DNA of 64,000 nucleotides from Thiohalophilus sp. (GCF_034522235.1 NZ_JAXHLN010000003.1:1054001-1118000); one strand, 5' to 3'. Shown: positions 17,554 through 28,128, counted from the stretch's first letter. Notes: generated from the letters alone by a model not told the origin. Numbers and translations are program-made.

Positions 17554-17820
17554 ATGCAGGAAAAACCGTATGAACCCGTGATTGGTCAGTGGTATCTGGA
17601 CAGGGACAACCGGATTTTTGAAGTCGTGGCCAGTGATGAAGAGAGTATCGATATTCAGTTTTTTGACGGGGATGTGGAAGAAGTGGATTGGGAAGTCTGG
17701 GCTGAACTGGCGGTGACCACGATCGCCGAACCCAGTGACAGTAGCGGACCGTTTGACGAACTCGATGATGAATTAAATATCCTGGCGGACGATTATCACC
17801 CCAGCCCCGAATGGTCGTAA
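17554..17820 (+). CDS. Small acidic conserved protein (DUF6763-like)
   Basis: This 88-residue protein starts after a good ribosome site (GGAGGGAGGGG). The sequence begins with QEKPYEPVIGQWYLDRD and continues with FEVVASDEESIDIQFFDGDVEEVDWE, a small beta-rich fold like SH3-type or DUF6763 proteins of Gammaproteobacteria. The C-terminal third is strongly acidic (FDELDDELNILADDY). Function is unknown. It converges on ettA with 32 bp between stops. Confidence 0.75.
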   Translation: MQEKPYEPVIGQWYLDRDNRIFEVVASDEESIDIQFFDGDVEEVDWEVWAELAVTTIAEPSDSSGPFDELDDELNILADDYHPSPEWS

Positions 17821-17852
17821 GGGCCGTTACCCGGCCTCTGAACCTTTACGGC

Positions 17853-19514
17853 TTATTTATCCAGACGTTTGTATTTGATTCGATGGGGCTCCTCGTCGCC
17901 GAGCCGGCGTTTGCGATCCGCTTCGTAGTCGGCGTAATTGCCCTCGAACCAGGTGACCTGACTGTCACCTTCAAACGCCAGGATGTGGGTGGCGATGCGA
18001 TCCAGGAACCAGCGATCATGCGAGATGATCACCGCGCAACCGGGAAATTCGAGTAACGCCTGCTCCAGCGCGCGCAGGGTTTCCACGTCGAGATCGTTGG
18101 TCGGTTCGTCCAGCAGCAGGACGTTGCCGCCGCTTTTGAGCAGTTTGGCCAGATGGACGCGGTTGCGCTCGCCGCCAGAGAGATCGCCAACCCGTTTTTG
18201 CTGATCACTGCCGCGAAAGTTGAAGCGGCCGACATAGGCGCGTGAATTGATCTCGAAATCGCCCACGCGCATGATGTCCTGGCCGTCGGAGATCTCTTCC
18301 CAGACGGTTTTGCTGCCATCCAGCGCATCGCGGCTCTGATCCACGTAGGCCAGTTGCACGGTGTCGCCGATGCGTAGTTCGCCGTCATCGGGCTGTTCCT
18401 GGCCAACCAGCATGCGAAACAGCGTGGTCTTGCCGGCCCCGTTGGGGCCGATGATGCCGACGATCCCGCCGGGCGGCAGGTTGAAGCTCAGATCGTCCAC
18501 CAGCAGCTTGTCGTCGAAGCCCTTGCGAATGTGGTTGGCCTCGACCACCAGATCGCCCAGCCGGGGGCCGGGCGGAATGAACAGCTCGTTGGTCTCGTTA
18601 CGCTTCTGGTAATCCTTTGACGAGAGCTCCTCGAAGCGGGCCAGGCGCGCCTTGCTCTTGGCCTGTCGCCCCTTGGGGTTGGTGCGCACCCACTCCAGCT
18701 CGCCCTTGATGGTCTTGATCCGCGACTGTTCCTGCTTCTCTTCCATCTCCAGCCGCTTTTCCTTCTGCTCCAGCCAGGAGGAGTAGTTGCCCTGCCAGGG
18801 AATGCCTTCGCCCCGATCCAGTTCCAGGATCCAGCCGGCCACGTTGTCGAGGAAATAGCGATCATGGGTTACCGCCACCACGGTGCCGCTGTAATCATGT
18901 AAGAAGCGCTCCAGCCAGGCGACCGACTCGGCATCCAGGTGGTTGGTCGGCTCGTCGAGCAGTAACATGTCGGGCTTGGAGAGCAGCAGTTTGCACAGTG
19001 CCACGCGGCGGCGCTCGCCGCCGGAGAGTTTGCTGACCTCGGCATCCCAGGGCGGCAGGCGCAGGGCGTCGCCGGCGATCTCCAGGGTCCGTTCCAGGTT
19101 GTGGCCGTCGGTGGCCTGCAACAGGTTTTCCAGCTCGCCCTGCTCGGCGGCCAGGGCGTCGAAGTCGGCGTCCGGTTCCGCGTAGGCGGCGTAGATCGCT
19201 TCCAGCCGGGCCTGGGCGTCCTTGATGTGTTGCAGCGCCCCTTCCACGTTTTCGCGCACGCTCTTGGTATCATCCAACTCCGGCTCCTGGGAGAGGTAGC
19301 CGATGTTGATCCCCGGCTGCGGCCGCGCCTCGCCCTCGATCTCGGTATCCAGCCCGGCCATGATCCGCAGCAATGTGGATTTGCCCGACCCGTTGAGTCC
19401 CAGCACACCGATCTTGGCGCCGGGGAAAAATGACAGGGAGATGTCCTTGAGAATCGTGCGCTTGGGTGGAACCACCTTGCTGACGCGGTTCATGGTGTAA
19501 ATATACTGAGCCAT
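17853..19514 (-). CDS. ettA: Energy-dependent translational throttle protein EttA (ABC-F)
   Basis: The 553-residue protein has two ABC cassettes: Walker [10 protein letters not shown] and GPNGAGKTT, and signatures [14 protein letters not shown] and [14 protein letters not shown]. Between them is the linker with an arm region. Length (E. coli 555) and the start [18 protein letters not shown] fit EttA. EttA binds the ribosomal E site and gates entry into elongation according to the ATP/ADP ratio. It is a cytoplasmic protein without membrane segments. It appears monocistronic. Confidence 0.95.
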   Translation of the reverse strand: MAQYIYTMNRVSKVVPPKRTILKDISLSFFPGAKIGVLGLNGSGKSTLLRIMAGLDTEIEGEARPQPGINIGYLSQEPELDDTKSVRENVEGALQHIKDAQARLEAIYAAYAEPDADFDALAAEQGELENLLQATDGHNLERTLEIAGDALRLPPWDAEVSKLSGGERRRVALCKLLLSKPDMLLLDEPTNHLDAESVAWLERFLHDYSGTVVAVTHDRYFLDNVAGWILELDRGEGIPWQGNYSSWLEQKEKRLEMEEKQEQSRIKTIKGELEWVRTNPKGRQAKSKARLARFEELSSKDYQKRNETNELFIPPGPRLGDLVVEANHIRKGFDDKLLVDDLSFNLPPGGIVGIIGPNGAGKTTLFRMLVGQEQPDDGELRIGDTVQLAYVDQSRDALDGSKTVWEEISDGQDIMRVGDFEINSRAYVGRFNFRGSDQQKRVGDLSGGERNRVHLAKLLKSGGNVLLLDEPTNDLDVETLRALEQALLEFPGCAVIISHDRWFLDRIATHILAFEGDSQVTWFEGNYADYEADRKRRLGDEEPHRIKYKRLDK

Positions 19515-19724
19515 AGGGGATATGTTTCTCCAGAATTTAAAGCGTGTTACTGACTCGCCATTGTAACGGAATCGCCTGCCAGGGTGATACGTCCCGGTGC
19601 CGGGTGATGATGATTTTCAATTCCTCGTCACTCGTTACTCGTCCCGCGTCCCTTGCGAATAGGGGTTTCCTGTCCCGCCGATGTTGATATGATTAACTCA
19701 TTGCTGATCTTGAGGAGTCGATTC

Positions 19725-20738
19725 ATGCGGGCTGCATTACACACTACCGCCCTGGTCTGGGGTATGGCGATCACGGGATTGTCGTCAGCGCTGGCGGCGG
19801 AACTGGAAAGCGCCACGGCCAGCCTGCAAACCCGGCCGCTGGAGCGGGTGCTGGATGGGCGCATCGAAGCGGTTCATGAGGCAACCGTGTCGGCCCAGAC
19901 TTCCGGGCGGGTGGTCGAGATCCATTACGATGTCGACGATTATGTGGAAAAGGATGCACTGCTGCTGCAGTTTCGCGACAAGGATCAGCGCGCGCGTTAT
20001 AACGCCGCCAAGGCCAATTACGACGAGGCCCGGGCCGAGTTTGAGCGGGTCAAGGATATCTACGAGAAACAGCTGGTCGCCAAATCGGTGCTGGACAAGG
20101 CCGAGGCGCGACTGAAATCGACCAAAGCGGCTTTCGAACAGGCCAGCGAGGAGCTGGAGCATACCCGGGTGCGCGCACCCTACAGCGGGATTGTGGTCAA
20201 GCGCCATGTGGAGGTCGGTGAGCTGGCCAGCGTGGGGCAGCCGCTGTTTACCGGTATTTCGCTGGAGTTGTTGCGCGCGTCGGTCGATATCCCGCAGGAG
20301 ATGGTACGGGTAGTGCGCCAACGGCAAGCAGCACGGGTGTTGCTGGATCGCAACGGTCAAAGCAGTGTCGATGCCGAGTCGCTGCGCATTTCCCCCTACG
20401 CCGATACCCGGAGCCATACTTTCAATGTCCGGGTCCGGCTGCCCGAGGGGGATCACGGGATCTATCCCGGCATGTTCGTCAAGGTGGCGTTTGTGGTGGA
20501 TGAAGCCCGGCGCCTGTTGATTCCGAGGCAGGCCGTGGTCCATCGCAGTGAAGTCACGGGCGCCTACGTGCTCGATGAGCAGGGCGGTTTGCATTTGCGT
20601 CAGTTGCGTATCGGCGAGCAGTTCGATGACGGCATGGTCGAGGTGCTGGCGGGACTCGAGGAGGGCGAGCAGGTGGCCCTGGATCCCATCCGCGCCACGG
20701 CATATTACAAGGAACAGCAGGCAGGTGAGCGCCAATGA
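19725..20738 (+). CDS. RND efflux periplasmic adaptor subunit
   Basis: I chose the ATG at 19725, behind TGAGGAG; the ATG at 19653 would add 24 residues before the signal peptide. The 337-residue protein has an N-terminal signal (MRAALHTTALVWGM...ALAA), a biotinyl-lipoyl domain with GRIEAVHEATVSAQTSGRVV, a short helical hairpin (about 75-115) and beta-barrel and membrane-proximal domains. It links the RND pump to an outer-membrane channel that is not encoded here. Its stop overlaps the pump start in ATGA. Confidence 0.9.
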   Translation: MRAALHTTALVWGMAITGLSSALAAELESATASLQTRPLERVLDGRIEAVHEATVSAQTSGRVVEIHYDVDDYVEKDALLLQFRDKDQRARYNAAKANYDEARAEFERVKDIYEKQLVAKSVLDKAEARLKSTKAAFEQASEELEHTRVRAPYSGIVVKRHVEVGELASVGQPLFTGISLELLRASVDIPQEMVRVVRQRQAARVLLDRNGQSSVDAESLRISPYADTRSHTFNVRVRLPEGDHGIYPGMFVKVAFVVDEARRLLIPRQAVVHRSEVTGAYVLDEQGGLHLRQLRIGEQFDDGMVEVLAGLEEGEQVALDPIRATAYYKEQQAGERQ

Positions 20739-23700
20739 CTGAGAAGCTGGGCGTCTCCGGGGGACTGGCCAAACAGTTTCTCACTTCCGAGATCACCCCG
20801 TTACTGGCACTGGTCGGCTTCCTGCTCGGCGTGTTTGCGGTGCTGGTGACGCCGCGCGAGGAAGAGCCACAGATCAATGTCACCTTCGCCAACGTCTTTA
20901 TCGGTTTTCCCGGCGCCTCGGCGAAAGAGGTCGAGGAGCTGGTCAGCACCCCGGCGGAACAGATCCTCTCCGAGCTGGAAGGACTCAAGCATGTCTATTC
21001 GGTCTCGCGCCCGGGCATGTCCACCATCACCGTGCAGTTCAAGGTGGGCGAGGATCGTACCCAGGCGATCGTCCGACTGTATAACGCGCTGTACTCCAAA
21101 CAGGACTGGCTGCCGCCGGGTCTCGGTGTGGCCCAGCCGATCATCAAGCCCAAGGGCATCGATGATGTACCTATCGTCTCCCTGACCCTGTGGAGCGAGG
21201 ACGCCAGTTACAGCGGCGAGGATCTGGGCAAGGTCGCCCATTCGATCGAATCGGAACTCAAGCGGGTCAAGGGTACCCGCGATATCTATACCCTGGGCGG
21301 CCCGGATCAGGTGGTGCATGTGCTGCTGGATCCGGCCAGCCTGTCGGCCTACAACCTGGCGGTTTCCGATCTGCGCAATGCCCTGCAACAGAGCAATGCG
21401 ACCCGGCCGGCCGGGTCGCTGGTGGGCGAAAACCGGGAAATCCCGGTGCAGACCGGCACGTTCCTCAGCAGCGAGGGCGAGGTACAGAACCTGATCGTCG
21501 GCGTACATGAAGGCAAGCCGGTTTACCTGCGGGATGTGGCAACCGTACGGCGCGGCCCGGATCAGCCCGAGCAGTATGTGCGTCTGGGCACCGGCCCGGC
21601 CGCGGCGGACAAGGGCATCACGGCGCAGGGCGAGTTCCCGGCCGTGACCGTGGCCATCGCCAAGCAGCCGGGCACCAATGCGGTCAACATCGCCGAGAAT
21701 GTGATCGAGCGGGTGGACCAGATCAAGGGCATTTTTATACCCGACGGGGTTAACGTCACCGTGACCCGCAATTACGGCAAGACGGCCAATGACAAGGCCA
21801 TGACCCTGATCACCAAGCTGGTCTTCGCCACCGCCTCGGTGGTGCTGCTGGTGTTGCTGGCACTGGGCTGGCGTGAGGCGTTGATCGTCGGCGCGGCGGT
21901 GGTCATCACGCTGGCGATTACCCTGTTCGCTTCCTGGGCGTATGGGTTTACCCTCAATCGGGTTTCGCTGTTCGCGCTGATCTTCTCCATCGGGATTCTG
22001 GTCGATGATGCCATCGTGGTGGTGGAGAACATCCACCGGCATATGCAGATGGGCGGCAAGAAACTGCTGGCGGCGATTCCGGTGGCGGTGGATGAGGTCG
22101 GCGGGCCGACGATTCTGGCCACCTTTACCGTCATCGCGGCGCTGTTGCCGATGGCCTTTGTGACCGGCCTGATGGGGCCCTACATGAGCCCGATCCCGAT
22201 CAATGCCAGCATCGGGATGCTGATCTCGTTGATCATCGCCTTCGTGGTCACGCCGTGGCTGGCCAACAAGGTACTGGGGCGCCAGCATATCGCCCACGAG
22301 CAGCAGGAAGATCGCATCACCGAACGGCTGCACGGGCTGTTTATAAAATATGTCGGACCGTTTCTCAATCGCGATCAGGGCGCACCGCGGCGGCGCACGA
22401 TGTTTTATGTGATCATGGCGTTGATTGTGCTGTCGGTCAGCCTGGCCGGGTTCAAGCTGGTGGTCATGAAGATGCTGCCGTTTGACAACAAGTCCGAGTT
22501 CCAGGTGGTGGTGGACATGCCCGAGGGGACGAGCCTGGAGCAGACCAACCGGGTGCTGGGCGAATTGGGTCGTTATCTGGCCACAGTGCCCGAAGTCAGT
22601 GATTACCAGATCTATGCGGGCAATGCCTCGCCGATCAATTTCAATGGCCTGGTGCGCCAGTACTATCTGCGCGAGGGGGCCAACGTCGGGGATATCCAGG
22701 TCAACCTGGCCGAGAAGAGCGACCGGGATCGCAAAAGCCACGAGATCGCCCTGGCGGTGCGTGGTCCGCTGCAGGCGATTGGCCAGCGGCATAATGCCAA
22801 CGTCAAGGTGGTCGAAGTCCCGCCGGGCCCGCCGGTAATGTCGCCGCTGGTGGCCGAAGTCTACGGGCTGGATTACGAAGGCCAGATCCGCGTAGCCAAG
22901 CAGATCCGTCAGGTCTTTGAGCAGACCGACGAGGTGGTGGATGTGGATGACAGTATCGAAGTCCGTTCGCCCAAGTACATCCTGCAGGTCGATCAGCAAA
23001 AAGCGGCCCTGCTGGGCGTCAGTCAGCAGTCGGTGGTCGCCGCCCTGTCGGCGGCATTGAGTGGCGAGGATGCCAGTTACCTGCATCCGGGTAATCTCAA
23101 GTACCCGCTGCCGATCCGCATGGAGTTTGAGGTCGCCGACAAGGCGCGACTCGACAGTCTGTTGCTGTTGCCCATCCGCAGCCGCGAGGGCAATCTGGTG
23201 GCGTTGTCCGACTTTGTCGAGATCGTGCCGACCCAGCGCGAGCATGCCATTTACCACAAGGATCTGCTGCCGGTCGTGTTTGTCACCGGCGATGCCGCCG
23301 GCCAGCTCGACAGCCCGCTGTATGCCATGTTCGACATGTATGGCAGCCTGGGGGAGATGGACATTGACCAGGGGCGGCCGCTCAACCAGTTTCTGATCAG
23401 TCAGCCCGACAATCCCTACCAGTACGGCATCAAGTGGGACGGCGAGTGGCAGGTCACCTACGAGACCTTCCGCGATATGGGCATCGCCTATTCGGTCGGG
23501 CTGCTGCTGATCTACCTGCTGGTGGTGGGGCAGTTCCGCTCCTACCTGGTACCGTTGATCATTATGGCGCCCATTCCACTGACCATCATCGGGGTGATGC
23601 CGGGCCATGCCCTGTGGGGAGCCCAGTTCACCGCCACCTCCATGATCGGCATGATCGCCCTGGCCGGGATCATCGTGCGCAACTCGATCCTGCTGGTGGA

Positions 23701-23953
23701 TTTCATCAATCAGGAGGTCGCGGCGGGGGTCCCGTTCCAGGACGCGGTACTTCGCTCGGGGGCGGTGCGGGCCAAGCCCATCGTCCTGACCGGTCTGGCG
23801 GCGATGCTGGGGGCGATGTTCATTCTGGATGATCCCATCTTCAGCGGGCTGGCCCTGTCGCTGATCTTCGGGATTCTGGTCTCGACGGTGCTGACCCTGG
23901 TGGTGATTCCGGTGCTCTATTACGCCTTCATGTACAAGCGCATGGAAAGCTGA
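20735..23953 (+). CDS. RND efflux transporter permease
   Basis: The protein has 1072 residues, the usual size for AcrB-type pumps. Twelve membrane segments in two halves and two large periplasmic loops are expected. TM4 carries the proton-relay motif FSIGILVDDAIVVVENI. The second half has AGIIVRNSILLVDFINQ. The substrate is not clear; the sequence is of the HAE-1-like group rather than a metal-specific CzcA. It is translationally coupled to the adaptor gene. A TolC-like partner must be supplied elsewhere. Confidence 0.92.
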   Translation: MTEKLGVSGGLAKQFLTSEITPLLALVGFLLGVFAVLVTPREEEPQINVTFANVFIGFPGASAKEVEELVSTPAEQILSELEGLKHVYSVSRPGMSTITVQFKVGEDRTQAIVRLYNALYSKQDWLPPGLGVAQPIIKPKGIDDVPIVSLTLWSEDASYSGEDLGKVAHSIESELKRVKGTRDIYTLGGPDQVVHVLLDPASLSAYNLAVSDLRNALQQSNATRPAGSLVGENREIPVQTGTFLSSEGEVQNLIVGVHEGKPVYLRDVATVRRGPDQPEQYVRLGTGPAAADKGITAQGEFPAVTVAIAKQPGTNAVNIAENVIERVDQIKGIFIPDGVNVTVTRNYGKTANDKAMTLITKLVFATASVVLLVLLALGWREALIVGAAVVITLAITLFASWAYGFTLNRVSLFALIFSIGILVDDAIVVVENIHRHMQMGGKKLLAAIPVAVDEVGGPTILATFTVIAALLPMAFVTGLMGPYMSPIPINASIGMLISLIIAFVVTPWLANKVLGRQHIAHEQQEDRITERLHGLFIKYVGPFLNRDQGAPRRRTMFYVIMALIVLSVSLAGFKLVVMKMLPFDNKSEFQVVVDMPEGTSLEQTNRVLGELGRYLATVPEVSDYQIYAGNASPINFNGLVRQYYLREGANVGDIQVNLAEKSDRDRKSHEIALAVRGPLQAIGQRHNANVKVVEVPPGPPVMSPLVAEVYGLDYEGQIRVAKQIRQVFEQTDEVVDVDDSIEVRSPKYILQVDQQKAALLGVSQQSVVAALSAALSGEDASYLHPGNLKYPLPIRMEFEVADKARLDSLLLLPIRSREGNLVALSDFVEIVPTQREHAIYHKDLLPVVFVTGDAAGQLDSPLYAMFDMYGSLGEMDIDQGRPLNQFLISQPDNPYQYGIKWDGEWQVTYETFRDMGIAYSVGLLLIYLLVVGQFRSYLVPLIIMAPIPLTIIGVMPGHALWGAQFTATSMIGMIALAGIIVRNSILLVDFINQEVAAGVPFQDAVLRSGAVRAKPIVLTGLAAMLGAMFILDDPIFSGLALSLIFGILVSTVLTLVVIPVLYYAFMYKRMES

Positions 23954-24111
23954 TTTTGTACTGAAAAATCCTGAAATTCAGCAGGTTAAATCCGCTTCCG
24001 GCGGCAAAACCAGTTTTGTTTTGGCGCCAGACTTGCTACCATTTCGCCCCTTAGTTTTACCGATGCATGTATAGATAAAGATTATTATTGCAATAGGCGG
24101 CGAGAGGTCGG

Positions 24112-25014
24112 ATGGCGGACAGAAGATTACAGGTTTTTCAGACAGTTGCCCGGTTACTGAGCTTTACCAAGGCGGCGGAAGAGTTGCACATGACCCAGCC
24201 GGCGGTGACCTTTCAGGTACGCCAGCTGGAGGAACAGTTCAATACCCGCCTGTTCGATCGGACCCACAACCGCATCAGCCTGACCGAGGCGGGGCAGCGC
24301 GTGTACGAGTGCGCCAATCGGATCTTCGAGCTTTACGCCGAAATGGATAACTCGGTCCGCGAGCTGACCGGGGACGTCAGCGGGGTGCTGATTATCGGCG
24401 CCAGCTCGACCATTGCCGAATACATGCTCCCCGAGTTGCTGCGCGATTTCAAAAAACAGTATCCCGATGTCACCATCCGTTTGCGGGTCGCCAATACCGA
24501 CGGTATCGTCAGCATGGTGGAGAACAACGCCATCGATCTGGGGGTGGTCGAGGCCCCGGTCACCAACAAGAACCTGGTGGTGGAGGAATGCCGTACCGAC
24601 AAGCTGGTGCTGATCGTGCCGCCGGACCATCCCCTGGCCCGGCAGGAGGTGGTGCCGGTGAAGCAGATCGCCGACTACCCGTTTATCTGCCGGGAAGAGG
24701 GGTCCGGGACGCGTGAGGTGATGCTGGAGAGCATGACCCGGGCCGGCATCAGCGCCTCGGATCTCAACCTGTCCATGGAGCTGGGCAGTCTGGAGGCGAT
24801 CAAGGGCGCGGTCGAGGCCGGTATGGGCGTCTCGGTGCTCTCCAGCGCCACCATCGAAAAAGAGCTCAAGCTGGGCACCCTGGTGGCGGTCAGGCTCGAT
24901 CCGCCGGTGGAACGGCCCTTTTCCTTCGTGCATCAGAAGCAGAAATTCAAGATCCGCGCGATGGATGAGTTGCTCAGTTTCGCCCGTGCCTACTGCAAGT
25001 CCCACCCGCATTGA
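24112..25014 (+). CDS. LysR family transcriptional regulator
   Basis: The 300-residue protein has an N-terminal winged helix-turn-helix (LLSFTKAAEELHMTQPAVTF) and a LysR effector domain (about 90-295). The helix-turn-helix and the effector domain with EEGSGTREVMLESM resemble CysB/CbbR-like or selenium-associated LysR proteins. The target is unknown. It follows the RND genes on the same strand but after 158 bp, so it is probably a separate unit. Confidence 0.9.
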   Translation: MADRRLQVFQTVARLLSFTKAAEELHMTQPAVTFQVRQLEEQFNTRLFDRTHNRISLTEAGQRVYECANRIFELYAEMDNSVRELTGDVSGVLIIGASSTIAEYMLPELLRDFKKQYPDVTIRLRVANTDGIVSMVENNAIDLGVVEAPVTNKNLVVEECRTDKLVLIVPPDHPLARQEVVPVKQIADYPFICREEGSGTREVMLESMTRAGISASDLNLSMELGSLEAIKGAVEAGMGVSVLSSATIEKELKLGTLVAVRLDPPVERPFSFVHQKQKFKIRAMDELLSFARAYCKSHPH

Positions 25015-25053
25015 TTTATCATCGGTCTGTGACTGTCAACACGGTACGGACCG

Positions 25054-25398
25054 GTGAGTAAACTGGAAAATCAACTCCTGGATTATTTTTACCAGCTGTC
25101 TGCCGAAGGCCGGCAGGGCCTGCTCGATTATGCCCGCTTTCTGGCCCAGCAGTATCCCGCCGCGCCGGCGACTGTAAACGAGCCGCTGGAATTGCCCCGG
25201 CCGGAGAATGAGACCGTCATTGCGGCTATCAAGCGATTGTCCCGAACCTACCCGATGTTGAACAAGGATAAATTGTTGCATGAAACCGCCGGTCTGGTGA
25301 CCGACCATATGATGCACGGACGTGATGCCGTTGAGGTGATTGACGAACTGGAAATGATTTTCGAACGTCACTACCAGTCACTGAGAAAAGAAGAATAA
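25054..25398 (+). CDS. Small conserved protein of unknown function
   Basis: The 114-residue frame starts with GTG at 25054, and no better start is visible. It has helical segments such as ENQLLDYFYQLSAEGRQGLL and ends with VIDELEMIFERHYQSL, a predicted all-alpha protein without membrane segments. It lies 5 bp before the permease gene, so both are likely co-transcribed. I do not recognise the family. Confidence 0.7.
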   Translation: MSKLENQLLDYFYQLSAEGRQGLLDYARFLAQQYPAAPATVNEPLELPRPENETVIAAIKRLSRTYPMLNKDKLLHETAGLVTDHMMHGRDAVEVIDELEMIFERHYQSLRKEE

Positions 25399-25403
25399 AC
25401 CCC

Positions 25404-26507
25404 ATGCTGGAACTGCTGAAAAGCTGGTACAACCGTTATTTTTCCGATCCCCAGGCGGTCCTGCTGGCGTTCATCCTGATCATCGGTTTTACCGTGGTCC
25501 TGACCCTCGGCAATATGCTGGCACCGGTTCTGGCGGCACTGGTCATCGCCTATCTGCTGGAAGGGATTGTCCACAAGCTGGAAGATCACAACACACCGCG
25601 TCTGTGGGCCGTGATTCTGGTGTTTACCGTTTTCCTGATTTTTTTGTTTTTCCTCTTCCTGGGCGTGGCGCCGGTGATTACCTCCCAGCTGCAGGAACTG
25701 TTTCAGGAGTTGCCCCGGCATTTCTATCGCCTGCAACAATCTCTGTTGGAGTTACCCGAGCACTATGCGTTTATTTCCGAAGAGCAGGTCAAGGATCTGA
25801 CCCAGGTGGTCAATCGCGAGATTGCCTCGCTGGGGCAGAAGATCGTCAGTCTGTCACTCGCCTCGCTGACCAACCTGGTCGTGCTGATGGTTTATGCCGT
25901 ATTGGTGCCGTTGATGGTGTTCTTCTTTCTCAAGGACAAAAAACCCATTGTGGCCTGGGCGACCAGCTTTTTGCCCAGGGAACGGGCGCTGGCCAACCAG
26001 ATCTGGCAGGAAATGGATCAGCAACTGGGTAACTACGTACGCGGCAAGTTCTGGGAAATTCTGCTCGTGGGTATTACCACCTACGTGACTTTTGAATTGC
26101 TGGGACTCAAGTATTCCATCCTGCTCTCGGCGCTGGTGGGTGTCTCCGTTGTGGTCCCCTACATCGGCGCGACCGTGGTGACCATTCCGGTGGCGATCGT
26201 GGCCTATATCCAGTGGGGTATCGGCCCGGACTTCGCCTGGGTGGTTGTGGCTTACGCTATTATCCAGGCGCTGGACGGCAATGTGCTGGTGCCGCTGCTG
26301 TTCTCCGAAGTGGTCAACCTGCATCCCATTGCCATTATCGTCAGCGTACTGGTGTTCGGCGGATTGTGGGGCTTCTGGGGCGTGTTCTTCGCCATCCCGC
26401 TGGCCACCCTGGTCAAGGCCTCCCTCAGCGCCTGGCCCCGCGCCTCCGAACGCATCCATCACCAAGAAGAACAACGCGAACAACAGGCCCAGCAAACCCA
26501 GCAGTGA
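25404..26507 (+). CDS. PerM/AI-2E family transporter
   Basis: This 367-residue membrane protein has the DUF20/PerM pattern: an N-terminal pair of membrane segments near residues 15-55, a periplasmic helical region, and a C-terminal group of segments including LLGLKYSILLSALVGVSVVV. Members include YdgG/TqsA (autoinducer-2 export), YdiK and PerM, and some act as Na+/H+ antiporters. The exact substrate is unknown. The tail (SERIHHQEEQREQQAQQTQQ) is a polar cytoplasmic extension. Confidence 0.85.
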   Translation: MLELLKSWYNRYFSDPQAVLLAFILIIGFTVVLTLGNMLAPVLAALVIAYLLEGIVHKLEDHNTPRLWAVILVFTVFLIFLFFLFLGVAPVITSQLQELFQELPRHFYRLQQSLLELPEHYAFISEEQVKDLTQVVNREIASLGQKIVSLSLASLTNLVVLMVYAVLVPLMVFFFLKDKKPIVAWATSFLPRERALANQIWQEMDQQLGNYVRGKFWEILLVGITTYVTFELLGLKYSILLSALVGVSVVVPYIGATVVTIPVAIVAYIQWGIGPDFAWVVVAYAIIQALDGNVLVPLLFSEVVNLHPIAIIVSVLVFGGLWGFWGVFFAIPLATLVKASLSAWPRASERIHHQEEQREQQAQQTQQ

Positions 26508-26520
26508 GAGCGTTGTGAAA

Positions 26521-26693
26521 GTAACGCCAAGAACGCAAAGACGCGGAGGACGCAAAGATAGGGAATATAATTTTGAATGTTGAATTTTAAATTATGAATG
26601 GTGAGCTGACATTTCATTCAAAATTCAAAATTCAACATTAAAAATTCAAAATTGCTTTGTGACCTCCGCGCCTCTGCGTTGGGTTTTGTTACC
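26521..26693. repeat. Composite intergenic hairpin, copy B
   Basis: Outer arms are AACGCAAAGACGCGGAGG and CCTCCGCGCCTCTGCGTTG. Inner arms are AT-rich: GAATGTTGAATTTTAAATT and AAATTCAACATTAAAAATT. The element fills the gap between two convergent genes. Copies with the same design lie at 7751-7871 and 35806-35957. Confidence 0.8.
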
Positions 26694-26697
26694 AGAA

Positions 26698-28128
26698 TCA
26701 AAGCACTTCCGATGAGTAGTCGGCCAGGCGGGAGCGTTCGCCGCGGACCAGGGTGATGTGACCGCTGTGTTCCCAGCCCTTGAAACGATCCACCACGTAG
26801 GTCAGGCCGGAGGTGGTTTCGCTCAGATAGGGGGTGTCGATCTGGGCGATGTTGCCCAGGCAGATCACCTTGGTGCCGGGGCCGGCGCGGGTGATCAGGG
26901 TCTTGAGCTGCTTGGAGGTCAGGTTTTGCGCCTCGTCGATGATAATATAACGATTGAGGAAGGTCCGCCCGCGCATGAAGTTGACCGAGCGGATCTTGAT
27001 CCGTTTGCTGAGCAGATCGTTGGTGGCCTGGCGACCCCACTCGCCACCGACTTCCGTGTTGGTCAGCACTTCGAGATTGTCCATTAAAGCCCCCATCCAC
27101 GGGGTCATTTTCTCTTCCTCGGTACCGGGCAGATAGCCGATATCCTCGCCCACCGGGACGGTGACGCGGGTCATGATGATCTCGCTGTAACGTTTTTGTT
27201 CCAGGGTCTGTTCCAGGCCGGCGGCCAGGGTCAGCAGGGTCTTGCCGGTACCGGCCATGCCCAGCAGGCTGACAAAGTCGATTTCCGGATCCATTAACAG
27301 GTTGAGCGCATAATTCTGTTCGCGGTTACGGGCATTGATCCCCCACACTGCACGATTGGCGCTGCGATAGTCCTGGACCGTCTCGATAATAGCGCTGTCG
27401 TCCTCGATCTTGCGTACGCTGGCATCAAACGGGGTTGCCTCCTGATCACTGAAAATAAATTCGTTGGGCGACCAGTTTTCGATATCCGGGCCCTTGATGC
27501 GATAAAAGGTACGGCCGGCGTCGATCCAGGATTCCATCTCCCGGGCGTGCCGGTCCCAGAACGCCTGTTCCAGCTGGTAATGGCCGGTATACAGCAGATC
27601 GACATCTTCCAGCGCCCGGTCGCTGCGATAATCCTCGGCGTGGATGCCGACCACCGCCGCTTTGATGCGCAGATTGATATCCTTGGTGACCAGCGTGACC
27701 CGGGGCGTCTCTTCCTGCTGCTGCAGTGCCAGGGCGCTCCCGAGGATATTGTTGTCCGGCAGGTTGCCGGGCAGATGGCGGGGCAGGCTGTCGGGATAGG
27801 CCCGGGTCTGAAAGAACAGGCGCCCGCTCAGTTGCCCGGCCAGCTCCTTGTGGCCGTTTTGTATCTTGTGCTGGGTCAGCGCGTTAAGATGGGCGTTGAG
27901 CGGCAGGCCCTGCTCGATCTCTTCATGACTGGCGTCGGCGAGCAACTCATCCAGAAAACGGCTGGCCTGACGGGCGTTGCGTGCCACCTCGGTGCGGCCT
28001 TTTTTGTTGTTGTCCAGCTCCTCGAGCACCATCATCGGCACGAATACATCATGCTCCTGAAAGCGGAACAGCGAGGTCGGATCGTGCATCAGCACGTTGG
28101 AATCCACAACGAACAGACGTTTACTCAT
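26698..28128 (-). CDS. PhoH-family ATPase with PIN domain
   Basis: The 476-residue protein has an N-terminal PIN nuclease-like domain (LFVVDSNVLMHDPTSLFRF near the start, with acidic residues) and a C-terminal PhoH domain with Walker A GMAGTGKTLL and a Walker B-like IIIDEAQNLT. This is the YlaK/PhoH2 architecture. Such proteins act as RNA helicase/RNase in the cytoplasm. It appears to be a single-gene unit. A TGCCCG-CTT-CGGGCA hairpin lies upstream at 28164-28178. Confidence 0.92.
   Translation of the reverse strand: MSKRLFVVDSNVLMHDPTSLFRFQEHDVFVPMMVLEELDNNKKGRTEVARNARQASRFLDELLADASHEEIEQGLPLNAHLNALTQHKIQNGHKELAGQLSGRLFFQTRAYPDSLPRHLPGNLPDNNILGSALALQQQEETPRVTLVTKDINLRIKAAVVGIHAEDYRSDRALEDVDLLYTGHYQLEQAFWDRHAREMESWIDAGRTFYRIKGPDIENWSPNEFIFSDQEATPFDASVRKIEDDSAIIETVQDYRSANRAVWGINARNREQNYALNLLMDPEIDFVSLLGMAGTGKTLLTLAAGLEQTLEQKRYSEIIMTRVTVPVGEDIGYLPGTEEEKMTPWMGALMDNLEVLTNTEVGGEWGRQATNDLLSKRIKIRSVNFMRGRTFLNRYIIIDEAQNLTSKQLKTLITRAGPGTKVICLGNIAQIDTPYLSETTSGLTYVVDRFKGWEHSGHITLVRGERSRLADYSSEVL

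Noticed and set aside
20801..23608. A 935-residue open frame opposite the RND permease gene
   Set aside because: It is an antisense shadow of a strongly conserved gene in GC-rich DNA; its translation is His/Gln/Arg-rich with no domain.
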